Notes under the pieces: generated by a model | Seen by the model: the letters and a program-made list of their open reading frames with translations, nothing else | Database searches by the model: none | Told to the model about the DNA's origin: nothing | Assembly: GCF_024207115.1 (NCBI RefSeq) | Contig: NZ_CP100128.1 | Coordinates: forward strand, 1,240,001-1,304,000 | DNA: 64,000 nucleotides | Source: Chromobacterium sp. IIBBL 290-4 | GTDB taxonomy: Bacteria; Pseudomonadota; Gammaproteobacteria; Burkholderiales; Chromobacteriaceae | Reading direction: 5' to 3' | Program-made: the position numbers and the translations under genes | Shown: piece after piece, positions 1 to 8,268 of the stretch | Layout of the letters: every line of letters begins with the position of its first letter | How positions within the stretch are numbered: the stretch's first letter is position 1

Positions 1-2
1 GC

Positions 3-443
3 CAGGCGGTGGCGCAGACCTATATCAAGATCCTGCAAGGCGCGGTGATAGACGTGATGGCGGTGGCCGACGACCAGGCCCACGCGCCGCAGCTGAAAGC
101 CGACGCCGCCCACTACCGCTTCCTGCTGGACGGCCTGGTGGCGGCCAGCGGCCTGCACGATTACGGCGCGCCGGTGTTCCTGCAGCTGGATGGTTTCGAC
201 CAGGTGCAATCGTCCGGCCTGCAGCTGACCCGCTCGCCGGGCAAGAACCTGGTTTATCTCGGTTCGCTGCTCCTGGTGCTCGGCATCGTGCTAATGTTCT
301 ATGTGCGCGAACTGCGCCTGTGGGTGCGCGTCAATGGCCGCCAAGTGCGGGTGGCCATGACCTCCAACCGGCATAACCGCGACCTGGACCAAGATTTCCG
401 GCGTCATCTCGACGCCCTCCAACAGTTGACCCGGAGACCATGA
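3..443 (+). CDS. resB: Cytochrome c biogenesis protein ResB, C-terminal part (cut by window edge)
   Basis: The frame is open from base 3, so the gene begins outside the window. What remains is the last ~146 residues: a periplasm-like stretch, one hydrophobic segment (about residues 80-100) ending in FYVREL, then a basic cytoplasmic tail. This matches the end of ResB/Ccs1 proteins, which work with CcsA/CcsB in system II cytochrome c maturation to present heme and reduced apocytochrome outside the inner membrane. The stop overlaps the next gene's start (ATGA), so the two are translationally coupled. The pairing with a CcsA/B gene carrying the tryptophan-rich heme motif supports the call more than the fragment alone does. 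Confidence 0.85.
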   Translation, partial: QAVAQTYIKILQGAVIDVMAVADDQAHAPQLKADAAHYRFLLDGLVAASGLHDYGAPVFLQLDGFDQVQSSGLQLTRSPGKNLVYLGSLLLVLGIVLMFYVRELRLWVRVNGRQVRVAMTSNRHNRDLDQDFRRHLDALQQLTRRP

Positions 444-1588
444 TGGAACTGGCAACCTCCTCTTTCGACCGCGTCCCGTTCTGGCAAAAGCTGGACCGCT
501 GGGACTGGGGCTACGCGCTGCTGATCCTGGCGGCGGCGGGCTACGCCTTCACGCTTTACCACCAGGCGATGGACGGCTACGAGCAAGGCATTCTCGCCGG
601 CTCGGCGCTGGGCCTGATCGCGCTGGGCTGGTTCTGGAAGGCCTGGCGATGGTTCTTCCCGCTGGCGGGCGTGATTTCCCTCGGCGCCATCCAGCTTTAC
701 CAGCACGATCTGACGCGCGGCCAAAAAGCCTTCTGGCTCAAATACGCGCTGTCCAGCCAATCGTCCATCATGTGGATGTGCACGCTGTTCTTCCTCGCCA
801 CCGGCATCTACTGGCTGGGGCTGGCGCGCCGCTCGCCGCAGCTTAACCGCATGGGCAGCGGCCTGACCTGGGCCGCCGCCGCGATGGGCTTCGCCGGCCT
901 GTTCACCCGCTGGTACGAGAGCTATCTGATCGCGCCGGACGTCGGCCACATTCCGGTATCCAATCTGTACGAAGTGATGGTGCTGTTTTGTCTGATCACC
1001 TCGCTGATGTACCTCTACTACGAAGCCAAGTTCGCCGTGCGCCAGGCCGGCGCGCTGGTGCTGCCGGTGATCAGCGCCACCGTCTGTTTCATCCTGTGGT
1101 ACAGCTTTGATCGCCAGGCGCACCAGATCCAGCCGCTGATCCCGGCGCTGCAATCGTGGTGGATGAAGATACACGTGCCGGCCAACTTCGTCGGCTACGG
1201 CGCCTTCGCGCTGGCGGCGATGCTGGGCATAGGCGAGCTGATGGCGCTGAAGGGCTGGCTGAAAGACCGGCTGCCGGCGGCAGAGGTGCTGGACGAAATG
1301 ATGTACAAGGCCATCTCGGTCGGCTTCCTGTTCTTCACCATCGCCACCATCCTGGGCGCGATGTGGGCGGCGGACGCCTGGGGCGGCTACTGGAGCTGGG
1401 ACCCGAAGGAAACCTGGGCGCTGATCGTGTGGCTGAACTACGCCATCTGGCTGCACATCCGCTTGGTCAAGGGCTGGCGCGGCGCGCCGCTGGCCTGGTG
1501 GGCGGTGATCGGCCTGGCCGTCACCACCTTCGCCTTCCTCGGCGTCAATATGTTCCTGTCCGGCCTGCACTCCTACGGCGGCTTGTAA
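440..1588 (+). CDS. ccsB: c-type cytochrome biogenesis protein CcsB (CcsA/ResC family)
   Basis: A 382-residue polytopic membrane protein of the heme-handling CcmC/CcmF/CcsA superfamily. The diagnostic WWD-type motif is visible near residue 315 (GGYWSWDPKETW), with conserved histidines in flanking transmembrane segments (for example IHVPANFVGYG and the C-terminal GLHSYGGL). It is thought to carry heme to the periplasmic side and attach it to CXXCH sites together with ResB. The start at 440 overlaps the resB stop by 4 bases; a second ATG follows directly and could also be used. The length is normal for the proteobacterial CcsB form. A hairpin with a T-run lies downstream at 1694-1727. Confidence 0.93.
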   Translation: MMELATSSFDRVPFWQKLDRWDWGYALLILAAAGYAFTLYHQAMDGYEQGILAGSALGLIALGWFWKAWRWFFPLAGVISLGAIQLYQHDLTRGQKAFWLKYALSSQSSIMWMCTLFFLATGIYWLGLARRSPQLNRMGSGLTWAAAAMGFAGLFTRWYESYLIAPDVGHIPVSNLYEVMVLFCLITSLMYLYYEAKFAVRQAGALVLPVISATVCFILWYSFDRQAHQIQPLIPALQSWWMKIHVPANFVGYGAFALAAMLGIGELMALKGWLKDRLPAAEVLDEMMYKAISVGFLFFTIATILGAMWAADAWGGYWSWDPKETWALIVWLNYAIWLHIRLVKGWRGAPLAWWAVIGLAVTTFAFLGVNMFLSGLHSYGGL

Positions 1589-1607
1589 TCGACCTCTCCA
1601 GCCGGCA

Positions 1608-1650
1608 AGCCCCTCTCCCCTCGCGGGAGAGGGGTTTGGGGAGAGGGGGC
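1608..1650 (+). repeat. Dispersed GC-rich palindromic repeat, copy A
   Basis: A ~43-base element built from CCCCTCTCCC and GGGAGAGGGG arms around a CTCGCG centre, followed by a second GGGGAGAGGGGGC arm. Closely related copies lie at 4308-4331, 22558-22598 (inverted) and 22881-22922, always between genes. This is the appearance of a REP-like dispersed intergenic repeat. Function unknown; it can form strong hairpins in RNA. Confidence 0.75.
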
Positions 1651-1693
1651 CGCGCAAGCTCCCCAAACCATGCGCCCCGCCGCAAAAATCTGC

Positions 1694-1727
1694 CAACCCC
1701 TGCCCTTTCGCGGGGGTTGTTGTTTTT
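1694..1727 (+). terminator. Probable Rho-independent terminator after ccsB
   Basis: A 10-base stem (CAACCCCTGC at 1694-1703 with GCGGGGGTTG at 1710-1719, one G-T pair) with a 6-base loop is followed by a T-rich stretch. It lies 106 bases after the ccsB stop. Confidence 0.6.
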
Positions 1728-1810
1728 CCCCCTGCCGGCGGGGTTGGCATTTGGTATCCTTATAACGTTTTTATCGAATTTTTACCGCACAAGGAACGCA
1801 AAACTCCATC

Positions 1811-3394
1811 ATGGACTTATCGTGGCTGTCCGACCCCGCCGCCTGGCTCGGCCTTCTGACCCTGATCATTCTCGAAATCGTTCTGGGCATCGACAACCTG
1901 ATTTTCGTGGCCATCCTGGCCGAGAAGCTGCCGCCCGAGCAGCGCGACCGCGCCCGCGTCACCGGCCTGTCGCTGGCGCTGCTGATGCGCCTGGGCCTGC
2001 TGGCCAGCGTGTCCTGGCTGGTCACCCTCACCGAACCGCTGTTCTACCTGTGGAGCATGGGCTTCGCCGGCCGCGACCTGATCATGCTGGGCGGCGGCGT
2101 ATTCCTGCTGTTCAAGGCCACCAACGAGCTGCATGAGCGGCTGGAGGGCGTGGACCACGTCAAGAGCGGCGGCCAGCGCGCCTACGCCGCCTTCGCCACC
2201 GTCGTCGCCCAGATCCTGGTGCTGGACGCGGTGTTCTCCATCGACTCCGTCGTCACCGCCATCGGCATGTCCGAGCACCTGCCGGTGATGATGCTGGCCG
2301 TGATCGTGGCGATGATCTTGATGATCGCCGCCAGCAAGCCGCTCACCACCTTCGTCAACGCCCACCCCACCGTGGTGATGCTGTGCCTGGGCTTCTTGCT
2401 GATGATAGGCTTCAGCCTGATCGCCGACGGCCTGGGCTTCCATATTCCCAAGGGCTATCTGTACGCCGCCATCGGCTTCTCGGTGCTGATCGAGGTGTTC
2501 AACCAGGTATCGCAGGCCAACCGCATCCGCTACCTGAACCGCAGCCAGAGCTTCCGCGAGCGCACCGCCAACGCGGTGCTCAGCCTGATGGGCAGCCGCC
2601 TGTCCGAAACCGCCCACGCCGAAGCCAAGCCGGAAGCCGGCCCGCAGCCGGTGGAAGACACCGCCTTCGGCCACAATGAGCGCGCCATGATACACAGCGT
2701 GCTGACGCTGGCCGAGCGGCCGATCCGCGTCATCGCCACCCCGCGCGCCGACATCCACCGCCTGGACCTGAGCCAGCCTGAAGCCTCCCAGCGCAAGGCG
2801 CTGCGCGACAGCCCATACTCGCGGCTGGTGGTGATCCGCGACGGCAGCATAGACGAGCCGCTGGGCATCGTCGCCCGCAAAGACCTGCTGGCCCAGTTGC
2901 TGGACGGCCAACCGCTCGATATCGACGCCGCTTTGCGCCAGCCGCTGATCCTGCCGGAAACCGTCACCGTGCTGAAGGCGCTGGAAAGCTTCCGCCAGCA
3001 CGCCGCCGACATGGCCTTCGTCGTCAACGAGTTCGGCAGCCTGGAAGGCATCGTCACCCAGAAAGACCTGATGGAAGCCATCGCCGGCGAGTTCCCCGAA
3101 GAGCACGAGCGCCATGAGCGCCCGGCCATCGCCGTGAACGCGGACGGCAGCTACGATGTGGAAGGCAGTCTGGAGCTCGTCACGCTGGAGCAATACCTGA
3201 CGCTGGGCGACTTCGAGGACGAAGACTTCCACACCATCGCCGGCCTGCTGATGGACTGCCTGGAGCGCATTCCGCGCGAAGGCGACGAAGTGACCTTGGG
3301 CGAATGGAAGCTGCGCGTCACCGCGCAGAAGGGCAACCGCACCGAACGCGTGCTGATCTGCCCGGCGGCCAACGGCTTCGATGCCAGCATCTAA
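1811..3394 (+). CDS. TerC-family membrane protein with CBS pair and CorC/HlyC domain
   Basis: 527 residues. Residues ~1-240 form a TerC-type multi-spanning domain with the acidic membrane motif [11 protein letters not shown] near residue 20 and a second one ([11 protein letters not shown]) near residue 140. Residues ~290-420 look like a CBS-domain pair and the last ~90 residues like the transporter-associated CorC/HlyC domain. The architecture matches YoaE/YegH-type proteins and suggests metal-ion (Mn or similar) or oxyanion handling at the inner membrane; the substrate cannot be read from sequence. The end overlaps the next gene by 14 bases. Confidence 0.88.
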   Translation: MDLSWLSDPAAWLGLLTLIILEIVLGIDNLIFVAILAEKLPPEQRDRARVTGLSLALLMRLGLLASVSWLVTLTEPLFYLWSMGFAGRDLIMLGGGVFLLFKATNELHERLEGVDHVKSGGQRAYAAFATVVAQILVLDAVFSIDSVVTAIGMSEHLPVMMLAVIVAMILMIAASKPLTTFVNAHPTVVMLCLGFLLMIGFSLIADGLGFHIPKGYLYAAIGFSVLIEVFNQVSQANRIRYLNRSQSFRERTANAVLSLMGSRLSETAHAEAKPEAGPQPVEDTAFGHNERAMIHSVLTLAERPIRVIATPRADIHRLDLSQPEASQRKALRDSPYSRLVVIRDGSIDEPLGIVARKDLLAQLLDGQPLDIDAALRQPLILPETVTVLKALESFRQHAADMAFVVNEFGSLEGIVTQKDLMEAIAGEFPEEHERHERPAIAVNADGSYDVEGSLELVTLEQYLTLGDFEDEDFHTIAGLLMDCLERIPREGDEVTLGEWKLRVTAQKGNRTERVLICPAANGFDASI

Positions 3395-3674
3395 GCCCTG
3401 CCAGGGCCAGCCCCGGCCCTGGTTTCTCTATGTGCTGCGCTGCGAGAGCGGCACGCTGTACACCGGCGTCAGCACCGATGTGGCGCGCCGCTTCCGCCAG
3501 CACCAAGCCGGCAAAGGCGCGCGCTACACCCGCCTCAACCCGCCCCGCGCCATCGAACTGGTGATCGAATACCCCGATCGCTCCTCGGCCCTTAAAGCCG
3601 AATACGCCTTCAAGCAGCTCTCCACCGCCGCCAAACGGGATTTCCTCAGCCGTCACGCCATGCCCGCCGCGTAA
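3381..3674 (+). CDS. GIY-YIG nuclease-superfamily protein (YhbQ-like)
   Basis: A 97-residue single-domain protein. The GIY-YIG signature is present as WFLYVLRC then [16 protein letters not shown], with the catalytic-type arginine (RRFRQH) and a downstream glutamate ([10 protein letters not shown]). Small stand-alone proteins of this type are common in bacteria and are linked to DNA repair or nuclease activity, but the substrate is not established. The ATG overlaps the preceding stop by 14 bases, which suggests coupled translation. Confidence 0.88.
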   Translation: MPASKPCQGQPRPWFLYVLRCESGTLYTGVSTDVARRFRQHQAGKGARYTRLNPPRAIELVIEYPDRSSALKAEYAFKQLSTAAKRDFLSRHAMPAA

Positions 3675-3728
3675 GGCTGCGCCTGCGGAAAATCAGCTGC
3701 AAGCCTATGTAAACCAAGCGGCTTTTAC

Positions 3729-3744
3729 ATATATGTACATATAT
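3729..3744. promoter_or_regulatory. 16-base perfect palindrome upstream of the small secreted protein gene
   Basis: ATATATGTACATATAT is a perfect 16-base palindrome about 80 bases before the start at 3822, in an AT-rich pocket of a GC-rich region. Position and symmetry fit a dimeric repressor or activator site. No regulator can be assigned. Confidence 0.4.
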
Positions 3745-3821
3745 CTGCGCGATCAAAAAAACGCCGCCGGCGCCTACTCTGAACTCAGGTAGCTGTTACC
3801 TGGATCGTTTGGAGAAACCAT

Positions 3822-4169
3822 ATGAACACCCTCGCTCGCCGCACCCTCGGCTGCGCCCTGCTCATCCTGTCCGGCCTGGCCGTCGCCGGCTCCGCGCTGG
3901 CCGACGAAACCCAATGGCAAAAAGACCACCCCCGCCGTACAGAAGTGAACAAACGCCTGGCCAATCAGAACAAGCGCATCCAACAAGAACAGAAGAACGG
4001 CCAGATCAGCAAGGCCGAGGCGAAAAAGCTGCATAAGGAAGACAAGAACATCCGCCAGCAAGAGCGCGACATGGCCAAACTGGACCACGGCCATATCAGC
4101 AAGCAAGACCAGAAAACGCTGAACCAGGAAGAAAACGGCGTCAGCCAGCAGATCAAGAACGGCAATTAA
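3822..4169 (+). CDS. Small secreted, highly charged protein of unknown function
   Basis: 115 residues. A clear Sec signal peptide (basic n-region, hydrophobic core, ALA before DE) predicts cleavage near residue 28. The mature part is almost entirely polar and probably helical, rich in K, Q, E and N, with repeated elements of the type KDxKxIxxQExxxxK and no cysteine. I do not recognise a named family; similar lysine/glutamine-rich periplasmic proteins occur in Betaproteobacteria. The start is supported by GGAGA seven bases upstream. A 16-base palindrome lies in the promoter region. Confidence 0.75.
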   Translation: MNTLARRTLGCALLILSGLAVAGSALADETQWQKDHPRRTEVNKRLANQNKRIQQEQKNGQISKAEAKKLHKEDKNIRQQERDMAKLDHGHISKQDQKTLNQEENGVSQQIKNGN

Positions 4170-4307
4170 TCTTGCCCACAAGTGCTCCGCCAGGGACAAA
4201 ACCCTGGTCTCTTCAAAATGGCGGATCGCTCCAGACCATGCGCCCTGTTATCTTGTAACCGGCGCGATGCGCTACCCTCACCAAGAGCCGGCCAGCCTAC
4301 TCCGACC

Positions 4308-4331
4308 AGCCCCTCTCCCCGGAGAGGGGGC
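4308..4331 (+). repeat. Dispersed GC-rich palindromic repeat, copy B (short form)
   Basis: AGCCCCTCTCCCC directly followed by GGAGAGGGGGC. It is the same element as copies at 1608, 22558 and 22881 but lacks the central CTCGCGGGAGAGGGG arm, i.e. an internal deletion derivative. Confidence 0.65.
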
Positions 4332-4494
4332 CGTCGCCTAGCGCAGCTTGCCACCGCATGCCTGCCCGTAAATCAGTCTCGCCGGCCATAGCCGCAGCTC
4401 GCAAGCAGCGGTCTTGCGCCGCCGGCAAAGCCGTTTTGCCGGTACGCGCCTGTTCCAGCGGCCTGCCAAGCTCTACACTCCCGCCATCGCCTTG

Positions 4495-5706
4495 ATGGAA
4501 ACGATGATGGCATCCCACACCCATGCCGGTCTGTCCCGCCCTTTGCTCTTGCTCTACGCTGCCGCCAGCGGCTGTGCCGTGGCCAATCTCTACTACATCC
4601 AGCCGCTGCTGCCGCAAATGGCCCAGGCCTTCCACTGCGGTCTGGGCCAGATCGGCGCCATCGCCACCGCCTTGCAGCTGGCCTATGCCGCAGGCTTGCT
4701 ATTGCTGCTGCCCTTGGCCGACGCTGTGGATAAAAAGGGGTTCTTGACCTGGCTGTGGATAAGCAACGGCGCGGGCTCCATCCTGGCCGCGCTGGCGGAC
4801 AGCTGGTCTGTGCTGATGCTGGCCAATCTGGCGATAGGCCCCAGCGCCATCAGCGCGCAGCTGTTGATTCCGCTGGTCAGCCAGCAAGCATTGCCGGAAC
4901 AGCGCGGCCGCGCGGTGGGCGTGGTGCTCAGCGGCATGTTGAGCGGCATTCTGCTGTCGCGCGTCGCCTCCGGGCTGATCGCCGCCCACGGCGGCTGGCA
5001 AGCCGCCTATTGGCTGGCGGCGGCGCTGGACGGCGCGCTGTTGCTGCTGGTGAGGCCGCGCCTGCCCCGCAGCCAAACAGCCGCTGCCGCGCCATATCCG
5101 CAGTTGCTCGCTTCGCTGTGGCGATTGTGGCTCAGCCATCCCTTGCTGCGCGCGTCCGTGCTGTGCGGCGCGGCCTCATTCGCCGCCGTCAGCGCCTTGT
5201 GGGCCGCGCTGGCCTGGCTGCTGGCCCAGCCGCCTTATCATTACGCCAGCGCGCAAGTCGGCGCCTTGGGCTTGGTCGGCATCGCCGGCATCCTGGCCAC
5301 CCCCTATCTGGGCCGCTTAGCCGACCTGCGCGGCAGCCGCCATCTGGTGGCGCTGGGCGCCGGACTCTCCTTGGCGGCCTTCCTATTGCTGCTGATGGGG
5401 GCGAAGCTGCCCGCGCTGCTGTTGGCGCTGATTTTATTGGACATCGGCGGCCGCGCCGCCTTGCTGGGCAATCAGCTGCGGGCGCTGGCGCTGGACGAAT
5501 CGGCGCGCGCCCGCCTCAACACGCTGTTTATGAGTTGCTACTTCCTGGGCGGCGCGTTCGGCACCCGCCTGGGCTCCAGCCTGGCGCCGCAGTACGGCTG
5601 GGGCGGCATCGCCGCCATCGGCGTGGCCGGCGCGCTTATCGCCTGGGCAATCAATCGCCGCCTGCCGGGTCCAGCCATGCGGCCAGCGCCTGCCGGAACG
5701 CATTGA
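4495..5706 (+). CDS. MFS transporter (drug/metabolite efflux type)
   Basis: About 403 residues from the ATG at 4495 (4504 and 4507 are alternatives; the open frame extends upstream but the extra residues are not membrane-like). Twelve hydrophobic segments are visible, with the inter-helix 2-3 motif degenerate (LPLADAVDKKGF). It resembles 12-TM major facilitator efflux proteins. Substrate unknown. The tail overlaps the convergent LysR-type gene by 56 bases. Two TGTGGATAA sequences (4725-4733 and 4754-4762) sit inside the coding region. Confidence 0.82.
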   Translation: METMMASHTHAGLSRPLLLLYAAASGCAVANLYYIQPLLPQMAQAFHCGLGQIGAIATALQLAYAAGLLLLLPLADAVDKKGFLTWLWISNGAGSILAALADSWSVLMLANLAIGPSAISAQLLIPLVSQQALPEQRGRAVGVVLSGMLSGILLSRVASGLIAAHGGWQAAYWLAAALDGALLLLVRPRLPRSQTAAAAPYPQLLASLWRLWLSHPLLRASVLCGAASFAAVSALWAALAWLLAQPPYHYASAQVGALGLVGIAGILATPYLGRLADLRGSRHLVALGAGLSLAAFLLLLMGAKLPALLLALILLDIGGRAALLGNQLRALALDESARARLNTLFMSCYFLGGAFGTRLGSSLAPQYGWGGIAAIGVAGALIAWAINRRLPGPAMRPAPAGTH

Positions 5707-6547
5707 GTTTGGCCGGCATGGCCGGCAAGGCGCGCAATAAATGGATGTCGTCGCTACGCTTCAGCGGATCGTCCATCGCCAGCCGCAAGCTGCCGGCTTG
5801 CAGCTCGGCGCGCGCCGCCCAGTCCGGCAGCAACGCCAGGCCCAGGCCCAGACGGGCCGCTGCGGCCAAGGCCTCGTAATCGTCGCAACGCAAAACCGCG
5901 CCCGCATCCGGCAGCACGCCGCGCCAGCCATAGCCGGCCGCATCGTGCAGCTTGTCGAGCAGCCGATGGCGGCGCAAATCCGCCACCGAATCCGGCGCGC
6001 CATGTTTCGCCAAATAATCAGCGCTGGCCACAACCACCCAGCGTTGCGTGCCGATGCGGCTGGCGTACAGCCGGCTATCCGCCAACGGCCCGATGCGGAT
6101 CGCGCCGTCCAGCCGCTCCAAGGAGGGGTTGGCCAGCCTCTCGCTCAAATCCAGCTCCAAACGCAATTGCGGATAGCGCGCTTGCCATTCGGGCAGCCAG
6201 GGCAGGATCTGCCGCTTGCCGAAGGTAGGCAGGCAGCTGATGCGCAACACGCCCTCCACCGTGCCGGGCACGGCGCGAACCTCGGCTTCCAGATCGGCCA
6301 GCGCGTCCAGAATGCCCTGCGCGCGGGCGAAAAGGACCTCGCCGCTATCCGTCAGCGCCGCGCCGCGACTGGTGCGCAACAACAAAGCTGCGCCAAAATG
6401 CGTCTCCAGCTGATCCAGCTGCCGGCTCACCGCCGAAACCGTCACCCCGCGCCGTTTAGCCGCAGCAGATAAAGAACCCCGCCGCGCTACTTCGACAAAA
6501 ACCACCAGCCATTCAGCCTGCTTCCCCGTCTCCACCCTCGCCCCCAT
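5651..6547 (-). CDS. LysR-family transcriptional regulator
   Basis: 298 residues. The N-terminal winged helix-turn-helix is typical (FVEVARRGSLSAAAKRRGVTVSAVSRQLDQLE), followed by the LysR substrate-binding domain (LRISCLPTFGKRQILPWL onward). It is most like the group that acts on neighbouring efflux or oxidoreductase genes. The gene is convergent with the MFS transporter and their 3' ends overlap by 56 bases, so simple divergent regulation of that neighbour is not supported. The target is unknown. Confidence 0.9.
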   Translation of the reverse strand: MGARVETGKQAEWLVVFVEVARRGSLSAAAKRRGVTVSAVSRQLDQLETHFGAALLLRTSRGAALTDSGEVLFARAQGILDALADLEAEVRAVPGTVEGVLRISCLPTFGKRQILPWLPEWQARYPQLRLELDLSERLANPSLERLDGAIRIGPLADSRLYASRIGTQRWVVVASADYLAKHGAPDSVADLRRHRLLDKLHDAAGYGWRGVLPDAGAVLRCDDYEALAAAARLGLGLALLPDWAARAELQAGSLRLAMDDPLKRSDDIHLLRALPAMPAKLNAFRQALAAWLDPAGGD

Positions 6548-6931
6548 TCATTGCCGCGGCAAAGCCCTGGCGCTTGCTTGAGCGTCCTTGCCGTGCCACT
6601 GCGACCCTCGGCATCGGCGCGCCTTGGCTCTGGCGCGCCGCTTAGTTTTGCCGACAGCCCTTCACCCATCGCACCGTACACGCTTGTCATGAGTCAAATC
6701 AATAGACATAAAGCGGCTTATTTCGATCACCGCTGGACTAAAGAACAGTTCAGCTAAGCAGTTACACGGGCTAAAACGCTTTTTCCCATTATTACAATCA
6801 AATTCAATGGCGCATCGCGCAGGAACGCTTGCCGGCTCTTGGCTGCATCGCTGCCACCCAGCTCACATACAGGCCTCGATCCGGCATCGCGCGCCCGCGC
6901 AATCCTGCCCGCCATCGCTCCGGGAGAATTC
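6548..6931. other. Intergenic region, no gene seen
   Basis: 384 bases between the divergent lysR and small hypothetical genes. The middle (about 6680-6810) is more AT-rich and probably holds promoters for both. I see no convincing reading frame, RNA gene or repeat here. Confidence 0.5.
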
Positions 6932-7285
6932 ATGTCAAACCACAGTGTAGTTTTGACCTATTCAGAAACCAGCCATCCCAGTTACGCAGGCCGGCCGTCG
7001 CCGACAATCAACCTGCGCGACATCACCACCGAGGAAGCCCATGATCTGCTGCGCGGTCTGGTCGCTCAAGGCCGGCTGTCCGAAACGGAATATCTGAACA
7101 TACTGCCCGCCTTGCTGGCGCGCAGGCTGAGAGAAAATCTGAACCATACGCCGCCGGAGCGCTTCGATCTGCTGGCCGGCCTGCAGACGCTGGCCGACAA
7201 CAGCCGCTCGCTCGGCCGGCGGGAACAGGCCATCGCCCAAACCCATGCGCTGGAATGGCTAAACCGCTATCAGGAAGAAGGCTGA
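6932..7285 (+). CDS. Hypothetical protein, 117 aa
   Basis: The start at 6932 is chosen because GGGAGA lies 6 bases upstream and the first residues (MSNHSVVLTYSE) look like a natural start; the longer open frame upstream has atypical composition. The protein is soluble, with a helical middle (ITTEEAHDLLRGLVAQGRLSETEYLNIL) reminiscent of short-linear-oligomerisation or SHOCT-like segments, and a polar C-terminus. No family recognised. The next gene is on the opposite strand and converges with it. Confidence 0.6.
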   Translation: MSNHSVVLTYSETSHPSYAGRPSPTINLRDITTEEAHDLLRGLVAQGRLSETEYLNILPALLARRLRENLNHTPPERFDLLAGLQTLADNSRSLGRREQAIAQTHALEWLNRYQEEG

Positions 7286-7295
7286 GCCGCGCCGC

Positions 7296-8129
7296 TCAGC
7301 CCTCGGCGGCAAGCAAACGCTCGGCTTCGGCAAAACCGTAAAAATGCGCCGACATGCTGACCCACTCGCCTCTCTTGGCCTCTGCCGCCATGGCTTGCAT
7401 CAGTCCCATGCATGCCAGCATCGGCCCAACGCCCAGGCTGACGCGGCGAACACCGGCAGCGAACCAATCCGCCGCGCCCGCCACCCCAGGCAAAGCCATC
7501 AGGTTGAGCGGGCCATTCAAGCGCGCGGCCAAGCGGCCGGCCTCGGCGGCATCCGCCAGCCCCGGCGCAAACACCATGTCCGCGCCCGCCGCCAGGTAAG
7601 CATTGCCGCGCGCCAGCGTTTCGGCGAAGCAAGCCTCGCCCTCGCCGCCAATCAAGTAGCTATCTACCCGAGCGTTGATCCACAAAGGAAGGCCCAATGC
7701 ATCCGCCGCCCTGCGCGCAGCGGCCAGCCGCGCGCATTGCGCCTCGATGTCGAACAAGGGCTGCGGCAGCATGCCATGGCCGTTATCCTCCAAGTTCACC
7801 CCCACCGCGCCGGCCTCGATCGCGCCCGTCACGGTCAAGGCCACGTCCTCGGGCGATGGGCCATAGCCAGCCTCGATATCGGCGCTCAGTGGCAACGCCA
7901 CGCATTCCGCCAAGCGCCGAACCTCCGCCAGCATCGCCGCGCGTCCCATATGCTGGCCATCGGAAAAACCGCGGGCATAGGCGATGCCGCCGCTGGTCGT
8001 CGCCAAGGCCTCAAAGCCCTGGGCGGCGAAGATGCGGGCGCTGGCGGCATCCCAGACATTGGGCAGCAACAAACCGCCCTGCTGATTCAGCTGGCGGAAA
8101 CGTTCGAAACGGGACAAAGGCGCGATCAT
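7296..8129 (-). CDS. Isocitrate lyase / phosphoenolpyruvate mutase-family protein
   Basis: 277 residues from the ATG at 8129; the longer open frame adds an unrelated proline/glycine-rich leader. TIM-barrel features of the ICL/PEPM superfamily are visible: LPNVWDAASARIF, the metal-binding DIEAGYG stretch, GVNLEDNG, and a WINARVD strand. The classical KKCGH isocitrate lyase motif is absent, as in the oxaloacetate decarboxylase/carboxyvinyl-carboxyphosphonate-type subgroup. It likely cleaves or forms a C-C or P-C bond of a small 2-oxo acid; the substrate is not assignable. Divergent from the Ada-like gene. Confidence 0.85.
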   Translation of the reverse strand: MIAPLSRFERFRQLNQQGGLLLPNVWDAASARIFAAQGFEALATTSGGIAYARGFSDGQHMGRAAMLAEVRRLAECVALPLSADIEAGYGPSPEDVALTVTGAIEAGAVGVNLEDNGHGMLPQPLFDIEAQCARLAAARRAADALGLPLWINARVDSYLIGGEGEACFAETLARGNAYLAAGADMVFAPGLADAAEAGRLAARLNGPLNLMALPGVAGAADWFAAGVRRVSLGVGPMLACMGLMQAMAAEAKRGEWVSMSAHFYGFAEAERLLAAEG

Positions 8130-8268
8130 GGTCAGCTCTCCGATAAAAGAGCCGCCATCATCCGCGCCGGCGCCGTCGCGGGCTGGCGGTTTTCGGCCAT
8201 CAACAGCGCGCGGCATCGATGTCCGAAAAGCGCTGGCCGCCGCGCCGCTTTGCCTCCATCATCGCGGC

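Noticed and set aside
1694..1810. Manganese (yybP-ykoY) riboswitch before the TerC-family gene
   Set aside because: The leader is short and I could not find the conserved riboswitch loops; only a terminator of the preceding gene is visible.
1156..2136. 326-codon plus-strand frame crossing the ccsB-terC junction
   Set aside because: Out-of-frame shadow of two clear genes; arginine/glycine-rich composition only.
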